The notes beneath the pieces were generated by a model. It did not search any database. It saw only the letters and a list, made by a program, of their open reading frames with translations, and was not told the DNA's origin. DNA of 64,000 nt from contig NZ_PDJF01000001.1 in the NCBI RefSeq assembly GCF_002563965.1, positions 310,001 to 374,000 of the forward strand, written 5' to 3'. The stretch comes from Corynebacterium renale (GTDB lineage Bacteria; Actinomycetota; Actinomycetes; Mycobacteriales; Mycobacteriaceae). A program made the translations under genes and the position numbers. Below, piece by piece: positions 10,953 through 18,292 of this stretch; the first letter of the stretch is position 1; the number at the start of each line of letters is the position of its first letter.

Positions 10953-11809
10953 GCGCGCTCACCGCCTGCGCTGCGCCGGCGGCGCACTGCCACCGCTGCG
11001 CCGACGAGCACTGCGATGATCACGGCCGCTGCCACGATATACAGCCACGTGGTGGAAGACGCGGGCGTGTATTCGGCGCGCGCTTGTTCGGAACCGACTT
11101 CGAAGCGCAGGGGCGCGGTGGCGCTGTACTCGGTGCCGTCGGCACCAGTAGCGGTGGCAGTGACGGTGAGTTCATAGGTACCCGGCGCGCTGAACACCCA
11201 GTTCGCGTGGGTGTGCGTGTTCATATCCACCCACAGGTCCTGCGGGAGGTTCTCCGCGGAGTTCCACAGCACCTGCGGTGCCTCAAAGCCACCGTTTTGG
11301 AGGAATAAGGAGAACTGCCCGGGGCCTTCCACCTGGGTCAAGGAGAGTGTCACACCCTGCGCCCCGGACTCAATCAGGCCGGGGTGTTGGGTGTTCCATC
11401 CCAACCAGGGGACGTCCGTGGCCTCGGTTTGGGGAAGCACCCACACCGGTTTACCTGCTTCCCCGCCGGTGAAGTCGTAGGCGCGGTCGTCGGGAAGCGT
11501 GATGGCCGCGTGATCGGGAACGTTGACTGTGACGTCGGAAAGTTCGCGCCACACTGGTGGTTGGGCGTGGTCGTCGCGGACTTTCAGGCTCATGGTGCGG
11601 GCGCCGCCGTCGTCTGTGATTGTGGGGCCGATGTCCGCGTGCCCTGCCGTTAACGTTGCGGATTCACCAGCCGGGGCGTGGCGTTCGTTGGCGTCCACGT
11701 GTTGTTGTAATGCGGGGTCGACGTGCCCGTGTGCGGGGGCTATAAGCGCGGACGGGATAAGCGCCGCGATAAGGCTAACGGTTGCGATGCGCGTGGCGCG
11801 AGTAGTCAT
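10949..11809 (-). CDS. surface-anchored repeat-domain protein (choice-of-anchor type)
   Basis: 286 residues: signal peptide (about 1-28, ending PAHG), one surface-anchored repeat domain carrying GHVD, GHADI and NTHTHANWVF histidine motifs, then a C-terminal transmembrane helix (about 252-272) followed by VRRRRS. It shares the His-x-His-plus-aromatic signature with the other surface proteins of the operon. The ATG overlaps the stop of the binding-protein gene (ATGA at 11806-11809). Function is inferred to be metal binding at the cell surface; no enzyme motif is visible. Confidence 0.8.
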   Translation of the reverse strand: MTTRATRIATVSLIAALIPSALIAPAHGHVDPALQQHVDANERHAPAGESATLTAGHADIGPTITDDGGARTMSLKVRDDHAQPPVWRELSDVTVNVPDHAAITLPDDRAYDFTGGEAGKPVWVLPQTEATDVPWLGWNTQHPGLIESGAQGVTLSLTQVEGPGQFSLFLQNGGFEAPQVLWNSAENLPQDLWVDMNTHTHANWVFSAPGTYELTVTATATGADGTEYSATAPLRFEVGSEQARAEYTPASSTTWLYIVAAAVIIAVLVGAAVAVRRRRSAGGERA

Positions 11810-13299
11810 TGTGGTCTCTTTTCTTCAGTTGTGTGCTGCCCCAGGCAGCGGGAAAGTTCTTCAGCGTTGGCGTCCATAAGCTCGATGTAGGAATTCACGT
11901 GTGGGGTGAAGGTATCGCCGTGGATCTGGCAGATCCCGACCCCGGCGCCGCGCGCGATCTCACTCAACGGAGTGCTTCGACCCGCTAGCTCCGGCTCAAT
12001 GAACACGGCCGGGACGCGCAGGTTATCCAGCGCCGCGCGCACGGTGATGAGGTCCTGCGGCGAAGGCTCAATGGCCGGGTTCGGCGAGATCACCGCACCA
12101 ATCTTCAGCCCGTAGGCTTCGGCGAGGTAGTTGTAACCGTCGTGCGTGGTCACCAGGGTCCGCTGCGCCGGTGGGATGGAGTCCACAGCTGCCTGCATTC
12201 GCTTATCGACGCCTTTCAGCCTGCCCACGTACTTCCGCGCATTGTGCGCGTACTCGGCTGCGCCTTCTGGGTCGATGGCGGCCAGCTGGTTTTCGATGAC
12301 CTGCACGTACGCGATGACGTTGTCGGCGTCATGCCAGAGGTGTGGGTCAATTTCACCGTGGACATGCTTACCCAGAACCGCTTGCGGGAGGAGGTAGGTC
12401 TGCTCGCCAGGTTTTCCCAGGAACCGGTAGGTGGGGTCGGCAGGGATTTCTTGTAAGACGGATGCAGGCACCGCGATGACCGCATCTTCCGAGCGCACGG
12501 TTTCGGTCTCGGCGCCGTCGCCGACCAACAGCGTGGGCCGGCCTTGCCCCACGGAAATGTCTACGTGCCCATGATCTACGACGCGCTCTTTGGCCGCGTC
12601 CTGCGGAGGAACCCCGACTGCGACAGTGACCGTAGCGGGCTCCTCATCTGGGGCACCCACGTCGAGGGCATACACGCCCGGCTGACTAAACGCCCAGCTC
12701 ACGTGCGTGTGCGCGCCGGCAGGCAGGACGATGGAATCGCGCTTATTTATCCCATCCGCAGAATCGAAGACCACCTCCGGGGTACCGAACGTCCCTGTGA
12801 TGAAGGCGGCCACATCGCCGGGGCCGTGGACGTCGTGAAGCATGAGAGCCGTAGGGTCTTCTCCGGGTTCCACGCCAGAACGCATTCCCAGCCACACGGC
12901 GTCGAGGTTCACGTTTTCTACCAGCGGAATCTGGCGCGCGCCATAGGCCGTGGACTCTTCAGCGAGCGGGACGACGGGCGTGTCCGGCGCAGCGGATTCG
13001 TGGAGCGTTGAGGTCAGTGCGTCCGGCTCGAGGAGCAGTCCGTTGTAGAAAATGGCGTCCGCGTATGCGACCGAGCGCACCGTGCGCAGCGACGGCTCCG
13101 CGACGTGCGGGTCCATCCCCACGGGAATCAGTGAGGTGACGTCGGCGCGCTCACCTGCCACATTGCCCACAATGTCCGCGATAAGCGGGGTGCTGGCCAC
13201 CACCTGTAGCGCGTCGTGGGTGGCTGGCGTGGGCGCAGAACAGCCGGTGAGCGCAGCCGCACCCACCGCCGCCAACGCCGCAGCAAGTTTAGAGGCCAC
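11806..13299 (-). CDS. anchored-repeat ABC transporter substrate-binding lipoprotein with inserted surface domain
   Basis: A 497-residue lipoprotein from the GTG at 13297-13299 (lipobox LTGC near residue 20). The N-lobe of a TroA/ZnuA-type cluster-9 binding protein is clear (VVASTPLIADIVGNVAG and VGMDPHVAEPS). The TroA C-lobe resumes with EIDPHLWHDADNVIAYVQ and continues through a TTHDGYNYLAEAYG motif. Between them, at about residues 125-305, lies a whole surface-anchored repeat domain with GAHTHVSWAF and DHGHVDIS, so the fold is interrupted. Metal-ligand histidines of the TroA family (DPH, WHD, THD) are present. Zinc or manganese is the likely ligand. Its 5' end overlaps the upstream surface gene by 11 bp. 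Confidence 0.88.
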   Translation of the reverse strand: MASKLAAALAAVGAAALTGCSAPTPATHDALQVVASTPLIADIVGNVAGERADVTSLIPVGMDPHVAEPSLRTVRSVAYADAIFYNGLLLEPDALTSTLHESAAPDTPVVPLAEESTAYGARQIPLVENVNLDAVWLGMRSGVEPGEDPTALMLHDVHGPGDVAAFITGTFGTPEVVFDSADGINKRDSIVLPAGAHTHVSWAFSQPGVYALDVGAPDEEPATVTVAVGVPPQDAAKERVVDHGHVDISVGQGRPTLLVGDGAETETVRSEDAVIAVPASVLQEIPADPTYRFLGKPGEQTYLLPQAVLGKHVHGEIDPHLWHDADNVIAYVQVIENQLAAIDPEGAAEYAHNARKYVGRLKGVDKRMQAAVDSIPPAQRTLVTTHDGYNYLAEAYGLKIGAVISPNPAIEPSPQDLITVRAALDNLRVPAVFIEPELAGRSTPLSEIARGAGVGICQIHGDTFTPHVNSYIELMDANAEELSRCLGQHTTEEKRPQ

Positions 13300-14773
13300 G
13301 CCGGACCACCCGGGACACGTACAGCACAGCGGCACCGAAGATTAAGGCACCAAGCCCGAAGATCGCGCCCGGCACGGTGAACACCGTGGTCCCCGTGTCC
13401 GCAAGCTTCCCCGACCCCGCTGCGGGGGCGGCGCAATGGTCCTGGCCGTTCGGGTCGACGGCCGGACCGAAGTCGTAGTGGCCGTCGTTCGCGTTACCGG
13501 CACCCCCGACGACGAACGTGAGCGTGCCCGCCCCCGTAACAGTGCGCCCATCCTTGAGTTTCAACGACTGCTCCACATTCACCTGGTAGGTGCCCTCGGC
13601 GCCGAAGAGCCACGAAGGATGCACGTGAGTATTCAGGGGCAGGCGGACCTCGCCGCGCGCACCGCTCCCGTCGAACGTAAACCATTCTTCGCCCACGACC
13701 TGCCCCAGGCTGCCCTGCGTATACACGTACATCGGGCCCGGGCCAGTCACGGACTTCAGGCGCATCGTCACCTCCCCTGTGCCATGCTCCAGCACACTGG
13801 GGTGCTGCGTGTTCGCACCCAGCCACGGGACACCGGCCTGCTGCGTAGAACCAATCATCCACACTTGCCCCTTAAGCGGTCCGACCTGCTCCGGCAGAGT
13901 GATCTTGGCTGCCTCGCCGAGCCCAAAACGCAACGAATCCGCCGCCACCCACCCCTGCGGCCCCTTGACCATGGGGGTTAGAGCGGGCGTGCACTTTTCT
14001 TGGTTGCTTTGCGACGCCCCTCCGGCCCCCTGCGCCTGCTTAGCAGCAGGCGCAGCGGATGGTGCCGGCGCCGGTTTCTGCTTTGCGGGCGCAGCTGGAG
14101 CGGGGGCCGCGGGTGCTTGTGCCGGAGCTGCGGGCGCTGCGTAGGCGCTGGCACCTCCGACCTGCCAGGTGTAGCGGGCCGTATTGCTGCGCTGACCTCC
14201 CCCTTCAGCGACGACGTCCATCGTGTACATGCCAGGCTGGGTGAACGCCCAGTTAGCGTGGGTATGCCCAGGCTGTGACTGCACGATCTGCGAACCGGTG
14301 CGCAACGCGATGGAACCGTCCGCCGTCACGGCCTGAGCCCCACCGAAGGAAGCCGTCTGCCACACGTACACCTCGCCCGGGCCTGCAACCTGCGTGAAGT
14401 TCAAGGTAATTGAGTCCATACCTGCATCCGCGACCCCGAAGGTGTCCCAGCCGGGCCACAGGAGTCCGGCTTGCTGGGTTTGCGGAAGGAAATAGGACCC
14501 GGTGCCTATCGCGTCCACTTGGGCGGTGTCTTCTGTCCATGCGTTGTCCCCTACCTCGAGGAGGACGTCGCTAGCCTCGTGCTCCACGTGGGAGCCGGTG
14601 ACGTCCTCTTTGAGGTTGAGGTGTAGTTGTCCGCCAGGGGCAGTGACGTTGAAGGCGTCGACATGCCCCTGGTTGAGTGTGACTGATTGCGCTGCCGCCG
14701 GCGTGGTTGTGATGACGGTCAGCGCGAACGCACTGATGAGTGCGCCGACGCGTGCTGATAGTCGTGTTAGCAC
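13289..14773 (-). CDS. two-domain surface-anchored protein with LADTG sorting-type signal
   Basis: 494 residues from the GTG at 14771-14773, with GGAGG eight bases upstream. Order: signal peptide (about 1-29, ending AAAQS), repeat domain 1 (about 30-205, GHTHANWAF), an Ala/Pro/Lys-rich linker (about 208-255), repeat domain 2 (about 260-425, NTHVHPSWLF), then LADTG near residue 462, a hydrophobic helix and RVVRRGL. That C-terminal arrangement is a sortase-type sorting signal with A in place of P. It is the first gene of the six-gene metal uptake operon, directly after the two candidate operators. Confidence 0.85.
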   Translation of the reverse strand: MLTRLSARVGALISAFALTVITTTPAAAQSVTLNQGHVDAFNVTAPGGQLHLNLKEDVTGSHVEHEASDVLLEVGDNAWTEDTAQVDAIGTGSYFLPQTQQAGLLWPGWDTFGVADAGMDSITLNFTQVAGPGEVYVWQTASFGGAQAVTADGSIALRTGSQIVQSQPGHTHANWAFTQPGMYTMDVVAEGGGQRSNTARYTWQVGGASAYAAPAAPAQAPAAPAPAAPAKQKPAPAPSAAPAAKQAQGAGGASQSNQEKCTPALTPMVKGPQGWVAADSLRFGLGEAAKITLPEQVGPLKGQVWMIGSTQQAGVPWLGANTQHPSVLEHGTGEVTMRLKSVTGPGPMYVYTQGSLGQVVGEEWFTFDGSGARGEVRLPLNTHVHPSWLFGAEGTYQVNVEQSLKLKDGRTVTGAGTLTFVVGGAGNANDGHYDFGPAVDPNGQDHCAAPAAGSGKLADTGTTVFTVPGAIFGLGALIFGAAVLYVSRVVRRGL

Positions 14774-14819
14774 CCGTTAAACCTCCTGCATACAGGTATT
14801 TTGCGGAACCCAAGCCCGC

Positions 14820-14840
14820 TATTGGTAACATTTCCCATTA
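14820..14840 (-). promoter_or_regulatory. candidate Zur-like operator 1
   Basis: On the minus strand the site reads TAATGGGAAATGTTACCAAT plus A, a partial inverted repeat (TGG-AA...TT-CCA). It shares 14 of 21 positions with the second copy 40 bp upstream. Both resemble the AT-rich TGAAAA...TTTTCA palindromes bound by actinobacterial Zur (FurB). It lies 47-67 bp before the start of the surface-protein operon. Confidence 0.45.
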
Positions 14841-14859
14841 ACTCGTGCCGACTCTACAC

Positions 14860-14880
14860 TATTGGGAATGCTTTTCGTTA
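14860..14880 (-). promoter_or_regulatory. candidate Zur-like operator 2
   Basis: On the minus strand: TAACGAAAAGCATTCCCAAT plus A. It has the same TAAyG..AA...TT.CCAATA pattern as the copy at 14820-14840 with centres exactly 40 bp apart, so both would lie on the same face of the helix. The GAAAA half matches Zur-type half-sites better than the first copy does. Confidence 0.45.
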
Positions 14881-14983
14881 ACGGGTTACAGTGTCGAGCT
14901 GTTCGCGCACCCCGGACACCGGATTGTGGACTACCAACCACCCGCACCGAACACACTCAAGGGTCTTTCGCTGCCCATTTTTC

Positions 14984-15016
14984 TAGATTTGTAACACCCT
15001 GAGTGATACAAATCTA
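14984..15016. repeat. 10-bp perfect inverted repeat
   Basis: TAGATTTGTA (14984-14993) and TACAAATCTA (15007-15016) flank a 13-bp spacer. The site lies in the 845-bp non-coding stretch 14,774-15,618. AT-rich arms and lack of a T-run argue against a strong terminator; an operator is possible. Confidence 0.6.
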
Positions 15017-15094
15017 TAAATTCTTGGCCCAGAAAGCTTGCACCATACAAAGACAGGCTCGACGCTGCCCCGAAAATTAGGAGCCGAACCACGA

Positions 15095-15183
15095 TGTCGC
15101 GAAGCCTCCATTCTGCCGGTCGGTGCGGGACGAAATCGCAGGTCAGATTTTTGAAAAAGTTACAGAATGGAGGCCTTGCGACA
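15095..15183. repeat. 89-bp fold-back element (21-bp arms, 19 of 21 matching)
   Basis: Left arm 15095-15115 (TGTCGCGAAGCCTCCATTCT plus G) and right arm 15163-15183 are inverted copies with two mismatches. The inner 47 bp is bounded by CATTCTG and CAGAATG, exactly as in the 87-bp elements at 15353 and 28713. It therefore looks like a diverged member of the same family. No believable gene overlaps it. Confidence 0.7.
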
Positions 15184-15352
15184 ACGATAACGAAAGCGGG
15201 ATTGCCAATCTCCTGTTTCGGCGCCTTAGCGCGAGTTAAATAAAGAAAAGTAGGTCTCAAATCCGGAATAGCCGCGACTCACGGGCCTAGAACAGGTAAC
15301 TGTAAACAGATCACATACTGCAGACTCTCGATCGGCGCATGTACTCAGCAAC

Positions 15353-15439
15353 GATACTAAAAAGACATTCTGTAGCCGTCCGGGAAAATTCACCTTGGCG
15401 TTTAACGTGGATTAACTGCCAGAATGTCTTTTTTGTATC
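15353..15439. repeat. 87-bp fold-back (MITE-like) element, copy A
   Basis: Arms GATACTAAAAAGACATTCTG (15353-15372) and its near-perfect inverse at 15420-15439 (19 of 20) enclose 47 bp containing GGGAAAATTCACCTTGG. A second copy of the same length and layout lies at 28713-28799, and similarity continues for about 25 bp beyond the right arm. Neither copy encodes a transposase. Confidence 0.85.
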
Positions 15440-15547
15440 GCGCGCTGCCACCCGCACATAGCCGAGACACACCGGCGTGGCCATGGCGCAACCTCCACCA
15501 CGACCGGCCACGCTTTTCCTTAACCCGAATCTGCCCCACGCATAGCA

Positions 15548-15578
15548 AAAGGCTCCAACCACATGGGTTGGAGCCTTT
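15548..15578 (-). terminator. rho-independent terminator after rplL
   Basis: A 13-bp stem AAAGGCTCCAACC/GGTTGGAGCCTTT with a 5-base loop, 40 bp beyond the rplL stop, followed on the minus strand by TTTTGC. It closes the rplJL unit. Confidence 0.85.
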
Positions 15579-15618
15579 CGAAAGCTTTAGGTCGCGCGTT
15601 ATGCGCAATCCGGAAGTC

Positions 15619-16005
15619 TTACTTCAGGGTGACCTTTGCGCCGGCCTCTTCGAGCTTAGCCTTTGCAGCCTCAGCGTCGTCCTTGTTTGCGCCCTCGAGG
15701 ATAGCCTTAGGAGCGGACTCTACGAGCTCCTTAGCTTCCTTCAGACCCAGGCCGGAGACGATCTCGCGGACAGCCTTGATGACGCCGATCTTCTTAGCGC
15801 CTGCGTCCTCGATGACAACGTCGAACTCGGTCTTCTCTTCAGCTGCGCCAGCGTCGCCGCCAGCTGCACCTGCTGCTGCGACTGCAACTGGAGCTGCAGC
15901 CTCAACGTCGAATACCTCTTCGAATTCCTTAACGAACTCGGACAGTTCGATGAGGGTCATTTCCTTGAAAGCCTCGATGAGCTCATCCTTGGAAAGCTTA
16001 GCCAT
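15619..16005 (-). CDS. rplL: 50S ribosomal protein L7/L12
   Basis: 128 residues, the normal length. An N-terminal dimerisation helix (about 1-35, rich in Glu and Leu), an Ala/Gly hinge (about 40-55) and the C-terminal factor-binding domain with [20 protein letters not shown] are all visible. It forms the flexible stalk that recruits EF-Tu and EF-G. It lies 67 bp downstream of rplJ, and a terminator follows. Confidence 0.98.
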   Translation of the reverse strand: MAKLSKDELIEAFKEMTLIELSEFVKEFEEVFDVEAAAPVAVAAAGAAGGDAGAAEEKTEFDVVIEDAGAKKIGVIKAVREIVSGLGLKEAKELVESAPKAILEGANKDDAEAAKAKLEEAGAKVTLK

Positions 16006-16072
16006 GGTGGCGTTCCTTTCTGTTGTGGTGCTGCCGGTTTAGGCGGGCACCGGAATGGTTTGGGGGGTTTGT

Positions 16073-16591
16073 TTACTCTGCCTGCTTCTTTTCCTCGAGG
16101 GCCGCTGCGAGGCGGACCATCTTGGAAGCCGGTGCGTTGAACACCGCTGCAGCCTTGGCCAAGCTGCCCTTCATTGCGCCAGCCAGCTTTGCCAGCGTGG
16201 TCTCGCGGTTGTCGAGGTCTGCGATAGCCTTTACCTGGTCGGCGGTCAGAGCCTTGCCGTCCATGTAGCCACCCTTGACGATGAAGGCGTCGTTGCCCTT
16301 GGCAAAGTCCTTCATGACCTTTGCAGCGTCAACAGCCTCGCCCTTGATGAAGGCGATAGCGGTTGGGCCGGTCAGGTGCTCGTCAAGTCCCTCGATGCCT
16401 GCGTCAGCAGCTGCGAGCTTCAGAAGGGTGTTCTTGGCGACGGAGTACTCGACATCCAGGCCGAGGTTGGTGCGCAGCTCAGTGATCTGAGCAACGGTCA
16501 GACCGCGGTACTCGGTGAGCACGACGGAGTCAGCCTCTGCGAAACGGTTCTTCAGCTCTGCGAGCTGTTCGACGTTCTTCGGGTTTGCCAT
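16073..16591 (-). CDS. rplJ: 50S ribosomal protein L10
   Basis: 172 residues from the ATG at 16589-16591, chosen because AAGGAGG is correctly spaced and because MANPKNVEQLAELK matches corynebacterial L10. L10 anchors the L7/L12 stalk dimers to 23S rRNA. The motif VVLTEYRGLTVAQITELR is typical. It is preceded by a long structured leader with an attenuator, consistent with autoregulation by the L10-L12 complex. Confidence 0.98.
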   Translation of the reverse strand: MANPKNVEQLAELKNRFAEADSVVLTEYRGLTVAQITELRTNLGLDVEYSVAKNTLLKLAAADAGIEGLDEHLTGPTAIAFIKGEAVDAAKVMKDFAKGNDAFIVKGGYMDGKALTADQVKAIADLDNRETTLAKLAGAMKGSLAKAAAVFNAPASKMVRLAAALEEKKQAE

Positions 16592-16667
16592 GTACTTCGC
16601 CTCCTTCCTGACGTTCATATTTGTATTGTCCGCCGGAACTTCCCTGCCGCCACCAGAAGGTAGCCAA

Positions 16668-16840
16668 CAAAAAAGCCCCGTGCAGGGAGCACAGGGCCTT
16701 AAATACTTTAAGGGCTCTAAAGTGTCTCCTGCGTGGGCCGCCTACTAGCGTAGGACCTTCGATCCGGCTAGCCGGATGACCGACGGTCTTCGGTGAAACT
16801 TGAGCTCAGCCCCACCGCAGCGGGACTGTTCAAACTTCGG
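16668..16840 (-). promoter_or_regulatory. ribosomal L10 leader with attenuator hairpin
   Basis: The leader upstream of rplJ contains several stems, a CGCAGGAGACACTTTAG segment typical of actinobacterial L10-binding leaders, and a terminator-like hairpin (GCCCTGTGC/GCACGGGGC, 16673-16697) running into TTTTTT. It lies between the promoter at 16847-16875 and the gene, as expected for L10-L12 feedback control. The exact ends are estimates. Confidence 0.65.
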
Positions 16841-16846
16841 GAGACA

Positions 16847-16875
16847 ACCCTACTACGCGGCGTCGAGAAGCGCAA
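16847..16875 (-). promoter_or_regulatory. rplJL promoter
   Basis: A -35 TTGCGC (16870-16875) and a -10 TAGGGT (16847-16852) are separated by exactly 17 bp on the minus strand. The predicted transcript start is near 16840, about 250 bp before rplJ, at the beginning of the leader. It lies just 6-34 bp beyond the rtcB stop. Confidence 0.55.
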
Positions 16876-16880
16876 ATCCC

Positions 16881-18029
16881 TTACGTTCCCTTGACGTTGA
16901 GCACCTGCCGCAAGGTGTGCGTGACGCGCACCAGCCCGCGGGCATCCTCCATGACCTGGTCGATGTCCTTGTATGCGTCGGGAATCTCGTCGATCCACGC
17001 TTCGCCCGGCCGGTACACGATGCCTTCCATGCGCGCGGCGAGGTCCTCAGCGGTGAACGCTTCGCGCGCTTTGCGACGACTCATCCTCCGGCCCGCACCG
17101 TGAGGTGCAGAATGAAGCCCCTTCGGATTGCCCAGCCCTTCGACAACGTAGGAAGACGTGCCCATTGAGCCCGGAATGAGCGCGGGGACGCCAGCGTCGG
17201 CCAGAACAGCGCCCTTGCGGGTCAACCACACCTGTTCACCATAGTGTTCCTCCCGCACCGTGTAGTTGTGGTGGCAGTTGATACGCTGCTCCTCCTCCAC
17301 GGGGCGGCCCACAAAATCTCCGAGAGCCCGGGCGAAACGGTCCATCATCTCTTCCCTGTTGAGCCACGCAAAACGCTGCGCCCAGTGCAGGTCGGCCAGG
17401 TAAGCGTCGAATTCCGGGGTACCCTCCTCCAGGTACGCCAAGTCCTTGTGGGGCACGCGGTCTGCGGTCAGGCGCTGGGCAATTTTGATGTGCCGCTGCG
17501 CAATTTTGTTGCCCACGCCCCGAGAACCGGAGTGCAGGAACATCCAGACGCGGTCCTCCTCATCGAGGCATAGTTCGATGAAGTGGTTACCGCCGCCAAG
17601 CGAACCCAACTGCTGGCGCCAATTCTTCGAGTGCCGCAGATCTACCCCATCGCGGCGGGCCTGCGCGTCAAGCTCTCGGCACCGCTGTTCAGCGGATTCT
17701 GTGAGATTCCAGGAGTTGTAGTTCCCCGGGGAAAGGGGAATATCTGCTTCCAGGCGGTCGCGGAGCTCAACCAGATCACGGCCTTCCAAATCGGTGGCCG
17801 TGAATCTGGTTCTCACCCCGATCATCCCGCAGCCTATATCCACCCCGACCGCGGCGGGGATCACAGCACCTTTCGTCCCGAATACGGTGCCCACCGAGGA
17901 GCCCATCCCGAAGTGGGCGTCCGGCATGAGTGCCACGTGCGGGTAGATGAAGTCCAGTGTTGCCAGTTGGCCAACCTGCTCGAGGACCTCTGGTTCCAGA
18001 TGTGATGCAAAGTTTTTAATGTCAGCCAC
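16881..18029 (-). CDS. rtcB: RtcB-type RNA ligase
   Basis: 382 residues from the GTG at 18027-18029, which has AAAGGG seven bases upstream; an upstream in-frame GTG at 18095 lacks a ribosome site. RtcB joins 2',3'-cyclic phosphate or 3'-phosphate RNA ends to 5'-OH ends using GTP and Mn2+. The metal and guanylation motifs are present: VGVDIGCGM (Asp64, Cys67), GGGNHFIEL, LHSGSRGVG, NCHHNY, and SAPHGAGR carrying the guanylated His. It stands alone, between the L10 leader and the exporter genes. A bipartite inverted repeat lies upstream. Confidence 0.93.
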   Translation of the reverse strand: MADIKNFASHLEPEVLEQVGQLATLDFIYPHVALMPDAHFGMGSSVGTVFGTKGAVIPAAVGVDIGCGMIGVRTRFTATDLEGRDLVELRDRLEADIPLSPGNYNSWNLTESAEQRCRELDAQARRDGVDLRHSKNWRQQLGSLGGGNHFIELCLDEEDRVWMFLHSGSRGVGNKIAQRHIKIAQRLTADRVPHKDLAYLEEGTPEFDAYLADLHWAQRFAWLNREEMMDRFARALGDFVGRPVEEEQRINCHHNYTVREEHYGEQVWLTRKGAVLADAGVPALIPGSMGTSSYVVEGLGNPKGLHSAPHGAGRRMSRRKAREAFTAEDLAARMEGIVYRPGEAWIDEIPDAYKDIDQVMEDARGLVRVTHTLRQVLNVKGT

Positions 18030-18085
18030 AGTGTGACCCTTTCTGAAGTGTAAGGGCGCTACGGTTACGGCTGGTGGATACAAAA

Positions 18086-18133
18086 ATTCCTCCACCTCAA
18101 GGCGTGTAATCGTAACGCCTGAAGCGGAGGAAT
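18086..18133. repeat. bipartite inverted repeat upstream of rtcB
   Basis: Outer arms ATTCCTCC (18086-18093) and GGAGGAAT (18126-18133) and inner arms AGGCGT (18100-18105) and ACGCCT (18115-18120) are concentric. They could form a 5'-UTR stem or a protein-binding site 57-104 bp before the rtcB start. The remaining part of the gap up to 18,292 shows no other clear signal. Confidence 0.55.
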
Positions 18134-18292
18134 AGCTGTCAGATTCTTACTCTAACAATCACCAGGGCAGGCGCATGCGCAACGTTGCCGATCGTGCTTT
18201 ACGCCTATACACAGCATGTGCCTACTCTTTCTTTCCTGCGGTGATATTCCTAGCTGTACATTTTTAATACAGGAACTGCGCCCGCGCAAGCC

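Noticed and set aside
14931-15260. 109-codon open frame on the minus strand
   Set aside because: It runs through an inverted repeat and a fold-back element, has no ribosome site and no recognisable domain.
15311-15608. Short open frames sharing the peptide ARDTKKTF with one near 28,600
   Set aside because: The shared peptide is just the translated arm of the 87-bp repeat in both places.
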